Shown in pieces: positions 40,886 to 47,670 of a DNA stretch of 47,670 nucleotides. The DNA comes from UBA2922 sp035352555 (GTDB lineage Bacteria > Bacillota > Clostridia > Oscillospirales > Oscillospiraceae), in assembly GCA_035352555.1 (NCBI GenBank), contig DAOPXW010000003.1, positions 1-47,670 of the forward strand, read 5' to 3'. The translations under genes and the position numbers were made by a program. Under the pieces are notes generated by a model. The model saw nothing but the letters and a program-made list of their open reading frames with translations. It was not told the origin of the DNA and searched no databases. The number at the start of each line of letters is the position of its first letter. The first letter of the stretch is position 1.

Positions 40886-42067
40886 TCAACTCAGCTTTTC
40901 CGCGAAAATGTCCAGATATTCCCGCAGGTCGGCGGAGTCGAGAGAATATACCTCCAGCAGCGTGTCGCCGCGCCGCAGCCAGAGCGACTGATTGCTGTCC
41001 GCATCAAGACCGTACCACACCTCGTCGAAACCGGGATAGGCGATCGTTTCGTAATCACAGCCGTCGGCCTGGAGCGTCAACCGATCGGACAGGTAGTCCC
41101 GGGCCAGATTCTCAGACCAGAGCTTCCGATAGTAAAAAGCGCAGCCGGTGCGGGAGACGGTCTCGTATTGATTGACGCCGGCCTTTTTCCATGTGTCGAT
41201 GGTCTCCGAGACACTGTAATACGCCGGCATGGGCAGATTGCGATAGGTACAATAGTCATACGAAACGAGCTTCAGCTCTGAATGCGGCTCCCGGCTCTGG
41301 GCGGCGATTTTCGCCGCGCCCGCGGGATCGATGTTCCGCAGGGTGGCAAAGGGCAGCGCGGCAATGACCTCGTCGCTGAGAGAATCGCCTCTGTGGATAT
41401 TGGAGTACCCGGGGTGGACGACATCCAGGATCAGCGTCAGAATGAGCAGGGGCACCAGCACCGCCCGCAGCCGCGCCGCCCGGGGGGAGCGGTGGAAATG
41501 CCGGTCGACCGTGCCGTCCTTGATGCGCTTTTTTATACGGATTACCGTGACGATCTCCAGCGGGAACAGCAGCGCGGCCGCCAGACAAAACACAAATTGG
41601 TTGACAAAGCTTAAAAATCCCAGTTCCACCAGTCGGTAGGCGATGCCGTCCCGGCGGAAAAACATCGCGAGTCCCGCGATGGTAAAACCCAGCAGTATCA
41701 AAATGAAAATAGACCACCCGATCTTGCCGCGCAGCGCCTTTTCGAGACCTTCCAGATACAGCGCCGGGTCGGACTGAATCTCAACGGCGTTCTCATCCTC
41801 TGTGCGGAGCACATAGCAGTCGCCCAGATTGCAGACGAAGTCCCAGCCCGACTCTTTGCACAAGGCCAGATATTCCTCCTCGGCGCGGGTCAGACGGCCC
41901 AGCACCTGCCGATCCAGACGGTAGCGGACGCGCTTGGGCGCCGTCCGTCTGAACTGCCCAAAGTGAAGTGTTATGTCAACTAGCTCCCAGCCTTTTGCCG
42001 CCTGATCGGTCAGCCAGGTCTCGACCGCGTCCGGCTCCCAGGAGCGATAGGGGATGTATTTGATCAT
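40886..42067 (-). CDS. DUF2812 membrane protein, copy 1
   Basis: 393 residues, same architecture as the downstream copy: N-terminal DUF2812 domain (IPYRSWEPDAVETWLTDQAAKGWELVDITLHFGQFRRTAPKRVRYRLD), three to four membrane helices within about 115-225, then an outer domain ending LREYLDIFAEKLS. The ATG at 42067 overlaps the PadR stop (ATGA), so it is translationally coupled to its repressor. Role unknown; the PadR link suggests induction by an envelope-active or toxic compound (inference). Confidence 0.8.
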   Translation of the reverse strand: MIKYIPYRSWEPDAVETWLTDQAAKGWELVDITLHFGQFRRTAPKRVRYRLDRQVLGRLTRAEEEYLALCKESGWDFVCNLGDCYVLRTEDENAVEIQSDPALYLEGLEKALRGKIGWSIFILILLGFTIAGLAMFFRRDGIAYRLVELGFLSFVNQFVFCLAAALLFPLEIVTVIRIKKRIKDGTVDRHFHRSPRAARLRAVLVPLLILTLILDVVHPGYSNIHRGDSLSDEVIAALPFATLRNIDPAGAAKIAAQSREPHSELKLVSYDYCTYRNLPMPAYYSVSETIDTWKKAGVNQYETVSRTGCAFYYRKLWSENLARDYLSDRLTLQADGCDYETIAYPGFDEVWYGLDADSNQSLWLRRGDTLLEVYSLDSADLREYLDIFAEKLS

Positions 42068-42378
42068 GGTGCCGCCTCCTTATCCGCGTCGGCCACGCAT
42101 TGCCGCAGCCGCGTCAGCTCGTCCTCGTAGGCCCCGATGCCCTTCGCGGTGATGTGATAGGTGCGTTTGCGCCCATCCAGCGCGATCTCCTCGATGAGCC
42201 TCTTTTCTCCGAAGGAGCCCAGCAGGGTATAGAGGGTGCCCGGCCCCAGCCGGACGCGCCCCCCGGTCTTGCGCTCCACCGCTTCCGCGATCTCCGTGCC
42301 GCACAGATCGGCGTGCCGCAGCGCCATCAGCACATAGAACATACTCTCCGTCAAAGTCTCCAGCGCTTTTTTCGACAT
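42064..42378 (-). CDS. PadR-family transcriptional repressor of the DUF2812 operon
   Basis: 104 residues. Winged-helix PadR signature: SMFYVLMALRHADLCGTEIAEAVERKTGG, then LGPGTLYTLLGSFGEKRLIEE and GRKRTYHIT. The ATG at 42378 has GGAGG eight bases upstream. First gene of a three-gene operon with two DUF2812 proteins; two palindromic operators in its own promoter indicate autoregulation. It is of the PadR type often paired with DUF2812. Confidence 0.9.
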   Translation of the reverse strand: MSKKALETLTESMFYVLMALRHADLCGTEIAEAVERKTGGRVRLGPGTLYTLLGSFGEKRLIEEIALDGRKRTYHITAKGIGAYEDELTRLRQCVADADKEAAP

Positions 42379-42403
42379 CCGCCCGCCTCCTCAAATCCAT
42401 GCA

Positions 42404-42450
42404 ATATCGAACCTCGATATCAGTATAATATCGAACTTCGATATTGTCAA
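42404..42450 (-). promoter_or_regulatory. PadR-DUF2812 promoter with two tandem operators
   Basis: Minus strand TTGACA (42450-42445), 17 bases, TATACT (42427-42422), both near consensus. One perfect palindrome AATATCGAA-C-TTCGATATT (42427-42445) fills the spacer exactly; a second, ATATCGA-ACC-TCGATAT (42404-42420), covers the start site. They are 23 bases apart centre to centre, about two helical turns. Confidence 0.85.
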
Positions 42451-42569
42451 TACGCAGCGGATGGAACGGCAAAAAAACGTTGAAATCATTACATAAAATC
42501 GCTACTGCTTTAAATTGCTGTTGTTAAAACTGCATCTTCTTTAGCCCGCTAATTTGTGACAACAGCGGA

Positions 42570-42672
42570 TTGACAGGAATAGGCGCTGAGCATAGACTTA
42601 ATATGTTAAGGAAGCACACCGGAAGCAACAGACAGTCAAACAAAGACAGGAAAATGCAAGACAGGAAAATGT
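42570..42672 (+). promoter_or_regulatory. iorAB promoter and leader with a tandem repeat
   Basis: This lies in the 312-base gap between padR and iorA. TTGACA (42570-42575), 17 bases, TAGACT (42593-42598). The leader holds two head-to-tail copies of AAGACAGGAAAATGY (42643-42672) just before the ribosome-binding site. A GCTGTTGT/ACAACAGC dyad (42517-42524 and 42559-42566) flanks the promoter upstream. Nothing else is seen in the gap besides the PadR control region. Confidence 0.55.
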
Positions 42673-42690
42673 AAGAAAGGTGGAAGTCTA

Positions 42691-44442
42691 TTGAAAACAC
42701 TGATGTCCGGCAACGAAGCCGCCGCGAGAGGCGCGTATGAGGCCGGAGTAAAGGTCGGCGCCGCCTATCCCGGCACGCCCAGCACCGAAATTTTTGAGAA
42801 TCTGCCCCTTTACAAGGACGTTCTCTACTGCGAGTGGGCACCCAATGAGAAGGTCGCCGCGGAGGTTGCCTATGGCGCCTCTATGGCGGGTGTGCGCTCT
42901 CTGTGCGCCATGAAGCACGTCGGCCTGAACGTGGCCGCCGACCCCGTGTTCACCGCCGCCTACAACGGCGTGGGCAAGGGCTACGTCGTGGTCTCGGCGG
43001 ACGATCCCTCCATGCATTCCAGCCAGAACGAGCAGGACAACCGCTACTATGCCAAGGCGGCCAAAATCGCCATGGTTGAGCCTTCCGACAGTCAGGAATG
43101 CCTGGACTTCATGAAGGCCGCCTACGACATTTCCGAGCGCTTCAACATCCCCGTGCTGTACCGCAGCACGACCCGCGTCTGCCACTCCAAGTCTCTGGTG
43201 GAGACCGGCGAGCGCACCGAGCAGGAATTTCCCGAGTATAAGCGGGACATCCGTCACCGCGTCTGCATCCCCGCCTTTGCCTATCTGAACCACCCCGAGG
43301 TGGAGCAGCGTCTCGCCTCGCTGGAGGAGTACGGCTGCACCTGCCCGCTGAACAAGGTGGAGATGAACGGCACCAAGGTTGGCGTGGTCACCTCCGGCAT
43401 CGCCTATGAGTATGCCAAGGAAGTTTTCCCCAACGACACCTCTTTCCTGAAGCTGGGCCTGACCTTCCCGCTGCCCATGAAGCTCATCAGGGACTTTGCC
43501 GCCAAGGTGGATAAGCTCTGCGTCATCGAGGAGCTGGAGCCCTTCATGGAGGAGCAGATGAAAGCCGCCGGCATCGAGTGCGTGGGCAAGGACCTCACCG
43601 GCAAGCTCTACGAACTCAATCCCCAGCTGGTGGCTGAGCGCGTGTTCGGCATCAAGCCCGTCACCGTGGATGTGGGCGTCAAGCCCGTGTCCCGCCCGCC
43701 CGCGCTGTGCCCCGGCTGCCCCCACAGAGGCTTCTTCTATACCATGAGCAAGAACAAAAACTTCGTGGTCTGCGGCGATATCGGCTGCTATACCCTGGGC
43801 GCTTCCGCGCCTCTGAGCGCCATGGACACCAGTGTATGCATGGGCGGCGGCTTCTCCGTGGCCATGGGCATGGCGAAGGCTTTCGAGCAGGCCGGCGTCA
43901 CCGGCAAGACCATCTTCGGCGTGGTGGGCGACTCCACCTTCTTCCACAGCGGCATGACCGGCGCCGTGGACATCGCCTACAATAAGGGCAAGGTCATCCC
44001 CGTGGTGCTGGATAACTCCATCACCGGCATGACCGGCCATCAGGACAACCCCGGCTCCGGCGAGACCCTGATGGGCGAGACGGTGCAGGGTATCAAAATC
44101 GAGGATGTCCTGCACGCCTACGGCTACAAGAATGTCTTTATCTGCGATCCGCAGGATCTCAAGTCGATGCAGAAGGCCGTGGACGACGCAATGGCCAGCA
44201 CCGAACCCGCCGCCATTATCTCCCGCCGCCCCTGCCTGCTGATCAAGAAGATCAAGCACGACATCGGTCTGTGCGAGGTGGATCACGACAAGTGCATTGG
44301 CTGCAAGATGTGCCTGAGGGTCGGCTGCCCGGCGGTCTTTATCAAGGACGGCAAGAGCAACATCGATAAGTCCCTCTGCGTGGGCTGCACGGTCTGCGCG
44401 CAGGTCTGCCCCAAGGGCGCGATCTCGAGAAAGGAGAAGTGA
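42691..44442 (+). CDS. iorA: Indolepyruvate:ferredoxin oxidoreductase alpha subunit
   Basis: Oxidatively decarboxylates aryl-pyruvates from Trp, Phe and Tyr to aryl-acetyl-CoA and reduces ferredoxin. 583 residues: N-terminal transketolase-like domain (MSGNEAAARGAYEAGVKVGAAYPGTPSTEI), ThDP-binding domain with ALCPGCPHRGFFYTM and GVVGDSTFFHSGMTG...VLDNSITGMTGHQ, and a C-terminal pair of [4Fe-4S] motifs (CIGCKMCLRVGCP, CVGCTVCAQVCP; the first has one extra residue before its last Cys). The TTG at 42691 is used since AAAGGTGG lies eight bases upstream; an ATG four codons in is the alternative. iorB follows after three bases. Confidence 0.93.
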   Translation: MKTLMSGNEAAARGAYEAGVKVGAAYPGTPSTEIFENLPLYKDVLYCEWAPNEKVAAEVAYGASMAGVRSLCAMKHVGLNVAADPVFTAAYNGVGKGYVVVSADDPSMHSSQNEQDNRYYAKAAKIAMVEPSDSQECLDFMKAAYDISERFNIPVLYRSTTRVCHSKSLVETGERTEQEFPEYKRDIRHRVCIPAFAYLNHPEVEQRLASLEEYGCTCPLNKVEMNGTKVGVVTSGIAYEYAKEVFPNDTSFLKLGLTFPLPMKLIRDFAAKVDKLCVIEELEPFMEEQMKAAGIECVGKDLTGKLYELNPQLVAERVFGIKPVTVDVGVKPVSRPPALCPGCPHRGFFYTMSKNKNFVVCGDIGCYTLGASAPLSAMDTSVCMGGGFSVAMGMAKAFEQAGVTGKTIFGVVGDSTFFHSGMTGAVDIAYNKGKVIPVVLDNSITGMTGHQDNPGSGETLMGETVQGIKIEDVLHAYGYKNVFICDPQDLKSMQKAVDDAMASTEPAAIISRRPCLLIKKIKHDIGLCEVDHDKCIGCKMCLRVGCPAVFIKDGKSNIDKSLCVGCTVCAQVCPKGAISRKEK

Positions 44443-44445
44443 GCC

Positions 44446-45030
44446 ATGTCTGATGTGAAAAGTGTAATTCTGGTAGGCGTTGGCGGACAGGGCGCGATCC
44501 TTGTCGCCAAGATCCTGACCAACGGCCTGATCGAGGCCGGATACGATGTGAAAATGAGCGAGGTCCACGGCATGAGCCAGCGCGGCGGCTCCGTCTCCAC
44601 CCAGGTGCGCTGGGGCCGCAGGGTGTATTCCCCCCTCATCGGCTACGGCGCGGCGGACATCATGGTGGCCTTTGAAAAGATGGAGGCCGTGCGTTACGCC
44701 AACTTCATGAAGCCGGACGGCGTGTGCGTCATCAACGATTATGAGATGGCGTCCTCCACCATCGCCGCGGGACTGGCGGAGTACCCGGAGGGCTGCCTTG
44801 AGGCCATGCAGAAGCATTTCAAGGTCATCTCCCTGAACGCGGAGGAGATCGCCGAATCTCTGGGCAGCGTCAAGTGTGCCAACGTGGTGCTGTTCGGCGC
44901 CATGGTGAAGCCGCTGGGTCTGGACGACATCAACTGGGAGGAAGTCATCAAAAAGGTGGTCCCCGCCAAGTTTATCGACCTGAACCTTGCCGCCTACAAG
45001 GCCGGCATGGCCGCGGCGGAGAAATTCTGA
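44446..45030 (+). CDS. iorB: Indolepyruvate:ferredoxin oxidoreductase beta subunit
   Basis: 194 residues of the POR gamma-like fold: SVILVGVGGQGAILVAKILTNGLIEAGYDVKMSEVHGMSQRGGSVSTQVRWG is the standard IorB opening. It completes the two-subunit enzyme with iorA. GAAAGGAGAAGTGAGCC precedes the ATG. A 24-bp perfect hairpin follows 13 bases after the stop codon. Confidence 0.93.
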   Translation: MSDVKSVILVGVGGQGAILVAKILTNGLIEAGYDVKMSEVHGMSQRGGSVSTQVRWGRRVYSPLIGYGAADIMVAFEKMEAVRYANFMKPDGVCVINDYEMASSTIAAGLAEYPEGCLEAMQKHFKVISLNAEEIAESLGSVKCANVVLFGAMVKPLGLDDINWEEVIKKVVPAKFIDLNLAAYKAGMAAAEKF

Positions 45031-45042
45031 AAATCAGCCGAA

Positions 45043-45094
45043 GCAGAAGAATACAGACCGTCTCCCGCAGGGGAGACGGTCTGTATTCTTCTGC
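45043..45094. terminator. 24-bp perfect hairpin between iorB and ybaB
   Basis: Arms 45043-45066 and 45071-45094 pair without a mismatch around a GCAG loop. It sits between convergent genes and should stop both, but no U-tract follows on either strand. Confidence 0.6.
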
Positions 45095-45099
45095 GCGGA

Positions 45100-45447
45100 T
45101 CAGAACGGGAAGCCCCCGCCCATGCCGTTTTGCATTTTGTTCATGGTCTCGCTGGTGGTATCGTCACACAGGCGCAGCGCCTCGTTCACGGCTGCCAGCA
45201 CCATGTCCTGCAGCATCTCCACATCGCCCGGGTCCACGGCCTCGGGCTTGATTTCGATGCTCTCAAATTCCCGGGTACCCAGCAGAGTGGCTTTCACTAC
45301 GCCGCCGCCCGCGGTAGCCTCAAATTTCCGCGCTTCCAGCTCCTGCTGCATCTTCAGGAATTCCTGCTGCATTTTCTGAGCCTTTTTCATCATGTCCATC
45401 TGGTTGCCGCCGCCGGGATACCCGCCGCGGAATCCACCTTTTGCCAT
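45100..45447 (-). CDS. ybaB: YbaB/EbfC nucleoid-associated protein
   Basis: 115 residues. Small DNA-binding dimer encoded next to dnaX in most bacteria. The helical MDMMKKAQKMQQEFLKMQQELEARKFEATAGGGVVKATL and the VDPGDVEMLQDMVLAAVNEAL segment are standard. The Gly-rich N-terminal arm (GGFRGGYPGGGN) is typical of Clostridia. It starts one base after the dnaX stop, with its ribosome-binding site GGAGGAG inside dnaX. recR, which often comes next, is not present downstream. Confidence 0.93.
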   Translation of the reverse strand: MAKGGFRGGYPGGGNQMDMMKKAQKMQQEFLKMQQELEARKFEATAGGGVVKATLLGTREFESIEIKPEAVDPGDVEMLQDMVLAAVNEALRLCDDTTSETMNKMQNGMGGGFPF

Positions 45448-45448
45448 T

Positions 45449-47131
45449 TCAGTCTCCTCCTGTAAAATGTACTTCCCTGAATTTTTTCAATTCTTCGATA
45501 TTCCGCGCCGGCGGGGCGGCGTCCTCGCGCATCTCCGCGACGGTCACATTGACGGGGCGGCCCAGAGCGTCCCCCGCGGCCTGCCGGAAGGACAAGAGCA
45601 CATTGGGTGTGCTGAACTGGCCGTAAAGGAAGCCTGGCGTCACGGAAAGCCGCAGACTGCCGCCGTCCAGTGTCCCGGTGATCACGCCTGGATCGCCCAG
45701 ATAGATCCGCAGCCCGGGAGGCAGCAGCGCTTCCGCCCGGCGGGAGATCTCGGCCCAGCCGGCGCTGCCGTCGGCTTCGGAAGGGAGCGGGAGATCCACC
45801 GCCGGCGGTGCTGGCTCGGCTTCCGCCTCGGGCTCCGGATCTTCCGTGATCTCATCCTCCGGCTCGGGAGGCTCATCCTCGCCCCAGGGAGGGCGATCGT
45901 CCTCCGGCTCGGGCGGAGGCGGCGCCTGGGCGAGTGTGGGCGCGGAAACAGGAACGGTGGGCGGGACGACCGGTACGGCAACCGCCGCGCCCTGCGCGGC
46001 GGCGTTTTCCAGCCGGGCGACCCGGGCGCGGAGAGCGTCCATCCCGTCCAGCAGCTGGGGTTCGCACAGGGCGACCAGGCACAGCTCCGCCGCGGTGCGG
46101 GGGCTGCCTGCCTCGCGCATATCGGCCAGCGACTGCTGCACGCGATTCATATCGGTTACCAGCTCTGCCGCACTGAATTTTTTGGAAAAGTCCCGCAGGG
46201 AAGCGGCGTCGTAGCCGCCGGAAAGCAGCTCCGCTCCGCCCTTGGGGGCGATCAGCGTCATCAGCACGTCCCGCATCAGACCGGAAAGTTCTTTTAAAAT
46301 GGTGGCCGGGTCACGGCCGTCCTGCCAGAGCCTGCGGAACAGAGTCAGCGCGGCCGCGGTGTCGTGGGCGGCCACGCTGTTCAGCAGCGCGGCCACATTC
46401 TGCTTGCCTGCGAGACCCATGGAGGAATACACCGCGTCCACGGTGATATGCTCACGGCCGGAGCATTGATCCAGCAGAGAAAGGGCGTCGCGCATACCGC
46501 CCTCGGCCAGCCGGGCGATCAGCTCCGCGGCGTCAGGGTCAAGATGGAAATGCTCCTGCGCCGCGACATATTCCAGCCGTGGGGTGATCACGGCTGGGGC
46601 CAGCCGCTTGAAGGCGTGCCGCTGGCAGCGCGAGAGGATAGTGGCCGGGACTTTGTTCAGCTCCGTGGTGGCCAGAATAAACATCAAATGTTCCGGCGGC
46701 TCCTCCAGAATTTTCAGAAGCGCGTTGAAAGCCGGCGTGGACAGCATATGCACCTCATCCACGATGTACACGCGCTTTTTCACGGAGGCGGGGGAAAAAA
46801 TGGCCTCGTCCCGCAGGGCGCGGACATTGTCCACACCGTTGTTGGATGCGGCGTCCAGCTCCACGATGTCCATGACGGAGCCGTCCTCGATACCCAGACA
46901 GGCCGGACATTTGCCGCAGGGATTGCCGTTGACCGGGTGCTCGCAGTTCGCGGCCTTGGCAAGAATTTTGGCGCAGGTGGTCTTGCCGGTGCCCCGGGTG
47001 CCGATAAACAGATAAGCGTGGGACAGCCGCCCGGTCATGACCTGATTTTTCAGGGTCTCCGTGATATGCTCCTGCCCGACGACCTCGTCGAAGGTCCTGG
47101 GCCGCCATTTGCGGTACAGAGCCTGATACAA
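45449..47131 (-). CDS. dnaX: DNA polymerase III subunit gamma/tau
   Basis: Clamp-loader ATPase that loads the sliding clamp at the replication fork. 560 residues. Walker A GTRGTGKT (44-51), zinc cysteines C63, C72, C75 and C78 (CGKCPAC), DEVHML near 125 and the arginine-finger region SRCQRHAFKRL. Domain III ends near 360; a Pro/Glu-rich linker (EPEDDRPPWGEDEPPEPEDE) and a C-terminal domain follow. The start is a TTG at 47131, which gives the usual MYQALYRKWRP opening and has GGGGAGG eight bases upstream; no ATG fits. No convincing slippery A-run for a gamma product is seen. Confidence 0.92.
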   Translation of the reverse strand: MYQALYRKWRPRTFDEVVGQEHITETLKNQVMTGRLSHAYLFIGTRGTGKTTCAKILAKAANCEHPVNGNPCGKCPACLGIEDGSVMDIVELDAASNNGVDNVRALRDEAIFSPASVKKRVYIVDEVHMLSTPAFNALLKILEEPPEHLMFILATTELNKVPATILSRCQRHAFKRLAPAVITPRLEYVAAQEHFHLDPDAAELIARLAEGGMRDALSLLDQCSGREHITVDAVYSSMGLAGKQNVAALLNSVAAHDTAAALTLFRRLWQDGRDPATILKELSGLMRDVLMTLIAPKGGAELLSGGYDAASLRDFSKKFSAAELVTDMNRVQQSLADMREAGSPRTAAELCLVALCEPQLLDGMDALRARVARLENAAAQGAAVAVPVVPPTVPVSAPTLAQAPPPPEPEDDRPPWGEDEPPEPEDEITEDPEPEAEAEPAPPAVDLPLPSEADGSAGWAEISRRAEALLPPGLRIYLGDPGVITGTLDGGSLRLSVTPGFLYGQFSTPNVLLSFRQAAGDALGRPVNVTVAEMREDAAPPARNIEELKKFREVHFTGGD

Positions 47132-47165
47132 CCGCCACACCTCCCCGCATAATGATATGGCTCTT

Positions 47166-47444
47166 GACAAGACTGCACACCCGACTTTGAATCATGCGAT
47201 ATGCCCGTTACGCCGGCAGCCGGCTCGGATCCGGCACCCTCGCGGCACACACGGAACACCGCTTAATGCTGCTCGGTTCCCCGCCTGACATGGTTCACGG
47301 GTCCGCGTTGCGCAAGACCGGATCTTCAACGCTGCTTACCGGGGTCAGACGGCACATTGCACACCCTCGGTCGGGAATTCGTCCCTGCTGTAGCGGATTG
47401 CAGGTACAGGGCACCGCTGGCTCCCCGACTAGTGCAGCCTTGTC
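47166..47444 (-). ncRNA. ffs: Signal recognition particle RNA, large Firmicutes type
   Basis: A 279-base RNA on the minus strand, directly upstream of dnaX. The 5' and 3' ends pair as a 13-bp helix (GACAAGGCTGCAC with GTGCAGTCTTGTC, one G-U). The domain IV apical region near 47255-47300 reads GTCAGGCGGGGAACCGAGCAGC on the RNA strand in two pieces of the standard SRP hallmark (GUCAGG, GGAA-type loop, AGCAGC). The length and Alu-like 5' part match the 6S-like scRNA of Bacillus and Clostridia rather than the short 4.5S RNA. The RNA works with Ffh to target membrane proteins. Confidence 0.88.
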
Positions 47445-47460
47445 AAAAGCCACGATGGTC

Positions 47461-47489
47461 ATTTTACTACAGAAACGACGCTTTGGCAA
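47461..47489 (-). promoter_or_regulatory. SRP RNA promoter
   Basis: Minus strand TTGCCA (47489-47484), 17 bases, TAAAAT (47466-47461), placing the start about ten bases before the paired 5' end. Confidence 0.7.
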
Positions 47490-47511
47490 TAAGAAGATTT
47501 TTGATTCCCTC

Positions 47512-47540
47512 TTTACAAAGAGAATTTTTATGTGTATAAT
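47512..47540 (+). promoter_or_regulatory. Promoter of the tRNA-like sequence
   Basis: TTTACA (47512-47517), 17 bases, TATAAT (47535-47540), 26 bases before the tRNA-like 5' end and divergent from the SRP RNA promoter. Confidence 0.65.
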
Positions 47541-47566
47541 ACTCAAGCACTCCAAAAATCAAACAC

Positions 47567-47600
47567 GGGCCTGTAGCGCAGTTGGGAGAGCACGCGGTAC
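47567..47600 (+). tRNA. tRNA-like 5' half (acceptor strand, D-arm and start of anticodon stem only)
   Basis: GGGCCTG-TA-GCGC-AGTTGGGA-GAGC-A reads as acceptor strand, D-stem and D-loop with the conserved GG, 26 bases after a good promoter. From about 47600 the sequence no longer folds as a tRNA: no matching anticodon-stem, T-arm (GTTCRA) or 3' acceptor strand appears in the remaining 70 bases. It may be an intron-bearing, interrupted or degraded tRNA gene. The amino-acid identity cannot be set; the next bases (ACGCGGTACGG) suit neither Ile nor Met cleanly. Confidence 0.4.
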
Positions 47601-47670
47601 GGTTTCAGCAACAGTAGTGTAACTCACTTGGCAACCACTAGATTCACATCGCAAAAATGGAAATATTTGG

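Noticed and set aside
42688..44817. A 709-codon open frame on the minus strand
   Set aside because: Antisense shadow of iorA and iorB; both sense proteins have complete family motifs.
45449..47131. Programmed frameshift producing a short gamma form of DnaX
   Set aside because: No A-rich slippery heptamer with a stimulating hairpin was seen near the domain III/IV boundary.
47630..47655. A T-arm for the tRNA-like sequence (ATTCACATC)
   Set aside because: The flanking bases do not pair into a 5-bp stem and the conserved A58 position is wrong.

Overview
The window is GC-rich bacterial chromosome with compact operons, strong GGAGG-type ribosome-binding sites, TTGACA/TATAAT promoters and many U-tailed hairpin terminators. 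The gene content (2-oxoacid:ferredoxin oxidoreductases, electron-transfer flavoproteins, a Na+/K+-type membrane pyrophosphatase, class I two-subunit fumarase, SLH-domain protease, FeoA/FeoB/FeoB-associated protein, a large SRP RNA) fits a strictly anaerobic, amino-acid-fermenting Clostridia member, most like gut Oscillospiraceae. That placement is inference; there is no rRNA in the window.

Layout. 1-3.0 kb: partial lipase, methionine gamma-lyase, then a Zn-ribbon protein with two small membrane proteins. 3.0-5.1 kb: two unrecognised genes, truA, and a small helical protein that looks highly expressed. 5.3-9.5 kb: a GlcD-type FAD dehydrogenase with EtfB and EtfA, followed by a FliB-like lysine methylase. 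9.5-12.9 kb: iron alcohol dehydrogenase; a PadR regulator with two membrane-associated partner genes, the second cut by an in-frame amber codon. 13-16.5 kb (minus): MoxR ATPase, VWA protein, membrane-anchored hydrolase. 16.7-19.3 kb: two-subunit fumarase and an Ldh-family dehydrogenase. 19.5-26.2 kb: aminotransferase, LysR regulator, and an operon of P-loop NTPase, ferredoxin, VorB-type alpha, beta and gamma subunits and an MFS transporter. 26.2-31.5 kb: hypA, membrane pyrophosphatase, feoAB with a Cys-rich partner. 31.5-36 kb: secreted subtilase with SLH repeats, C39-like peptidase, DUF3810 metallopeptidase-like protein, VanZ. 36-38.1 kb: XRE-S24 (LexA-like) repressor divergent from a Y-family polymerase. 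38.2-42.4 kb: ADP-ribosylglycohydrolase with an extra C-terminal domain; PadR with two tandem DUF2812 proteins. 42.7-47.7 kb: iorAB, ybaB, dnaX, SRP RNA and a tRNA-like 5' half at the window edge.

How the parts may work together (inference). Methionine gamma-lyase and the aminotransferase yield 2-oxoacids; the Vor-type and indolepyruvate oxidoreductases convert 2-oxoacids to acyl-CoA while reducing ferredoxin; the GlcD-EtfBA set links 2-hydroxyacid oxidation to flavin-based electron transfer; the pyrophosphatase recovers PPi energy as an ion gradient; feoAB supplies iron for the many Fe-S proteins. The clearest regulatory signals are operators: two PadR-type palindromes on PadR promoters, a CACCTAT-N8-GCTATG motif shared by the aminotransferase and LysR/Vor control regions, a 17-bp perfect palindrome over the C39 peptidase promoter, and a 12-bp dyad over the polymerase promoter. 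The least explained items are the P-loop NTPase at the head of the Vor operon, the amber-interrupted gene, the extra domain on the ADP-ribosylglycohydrolase and the broken tRNA-like sequence.
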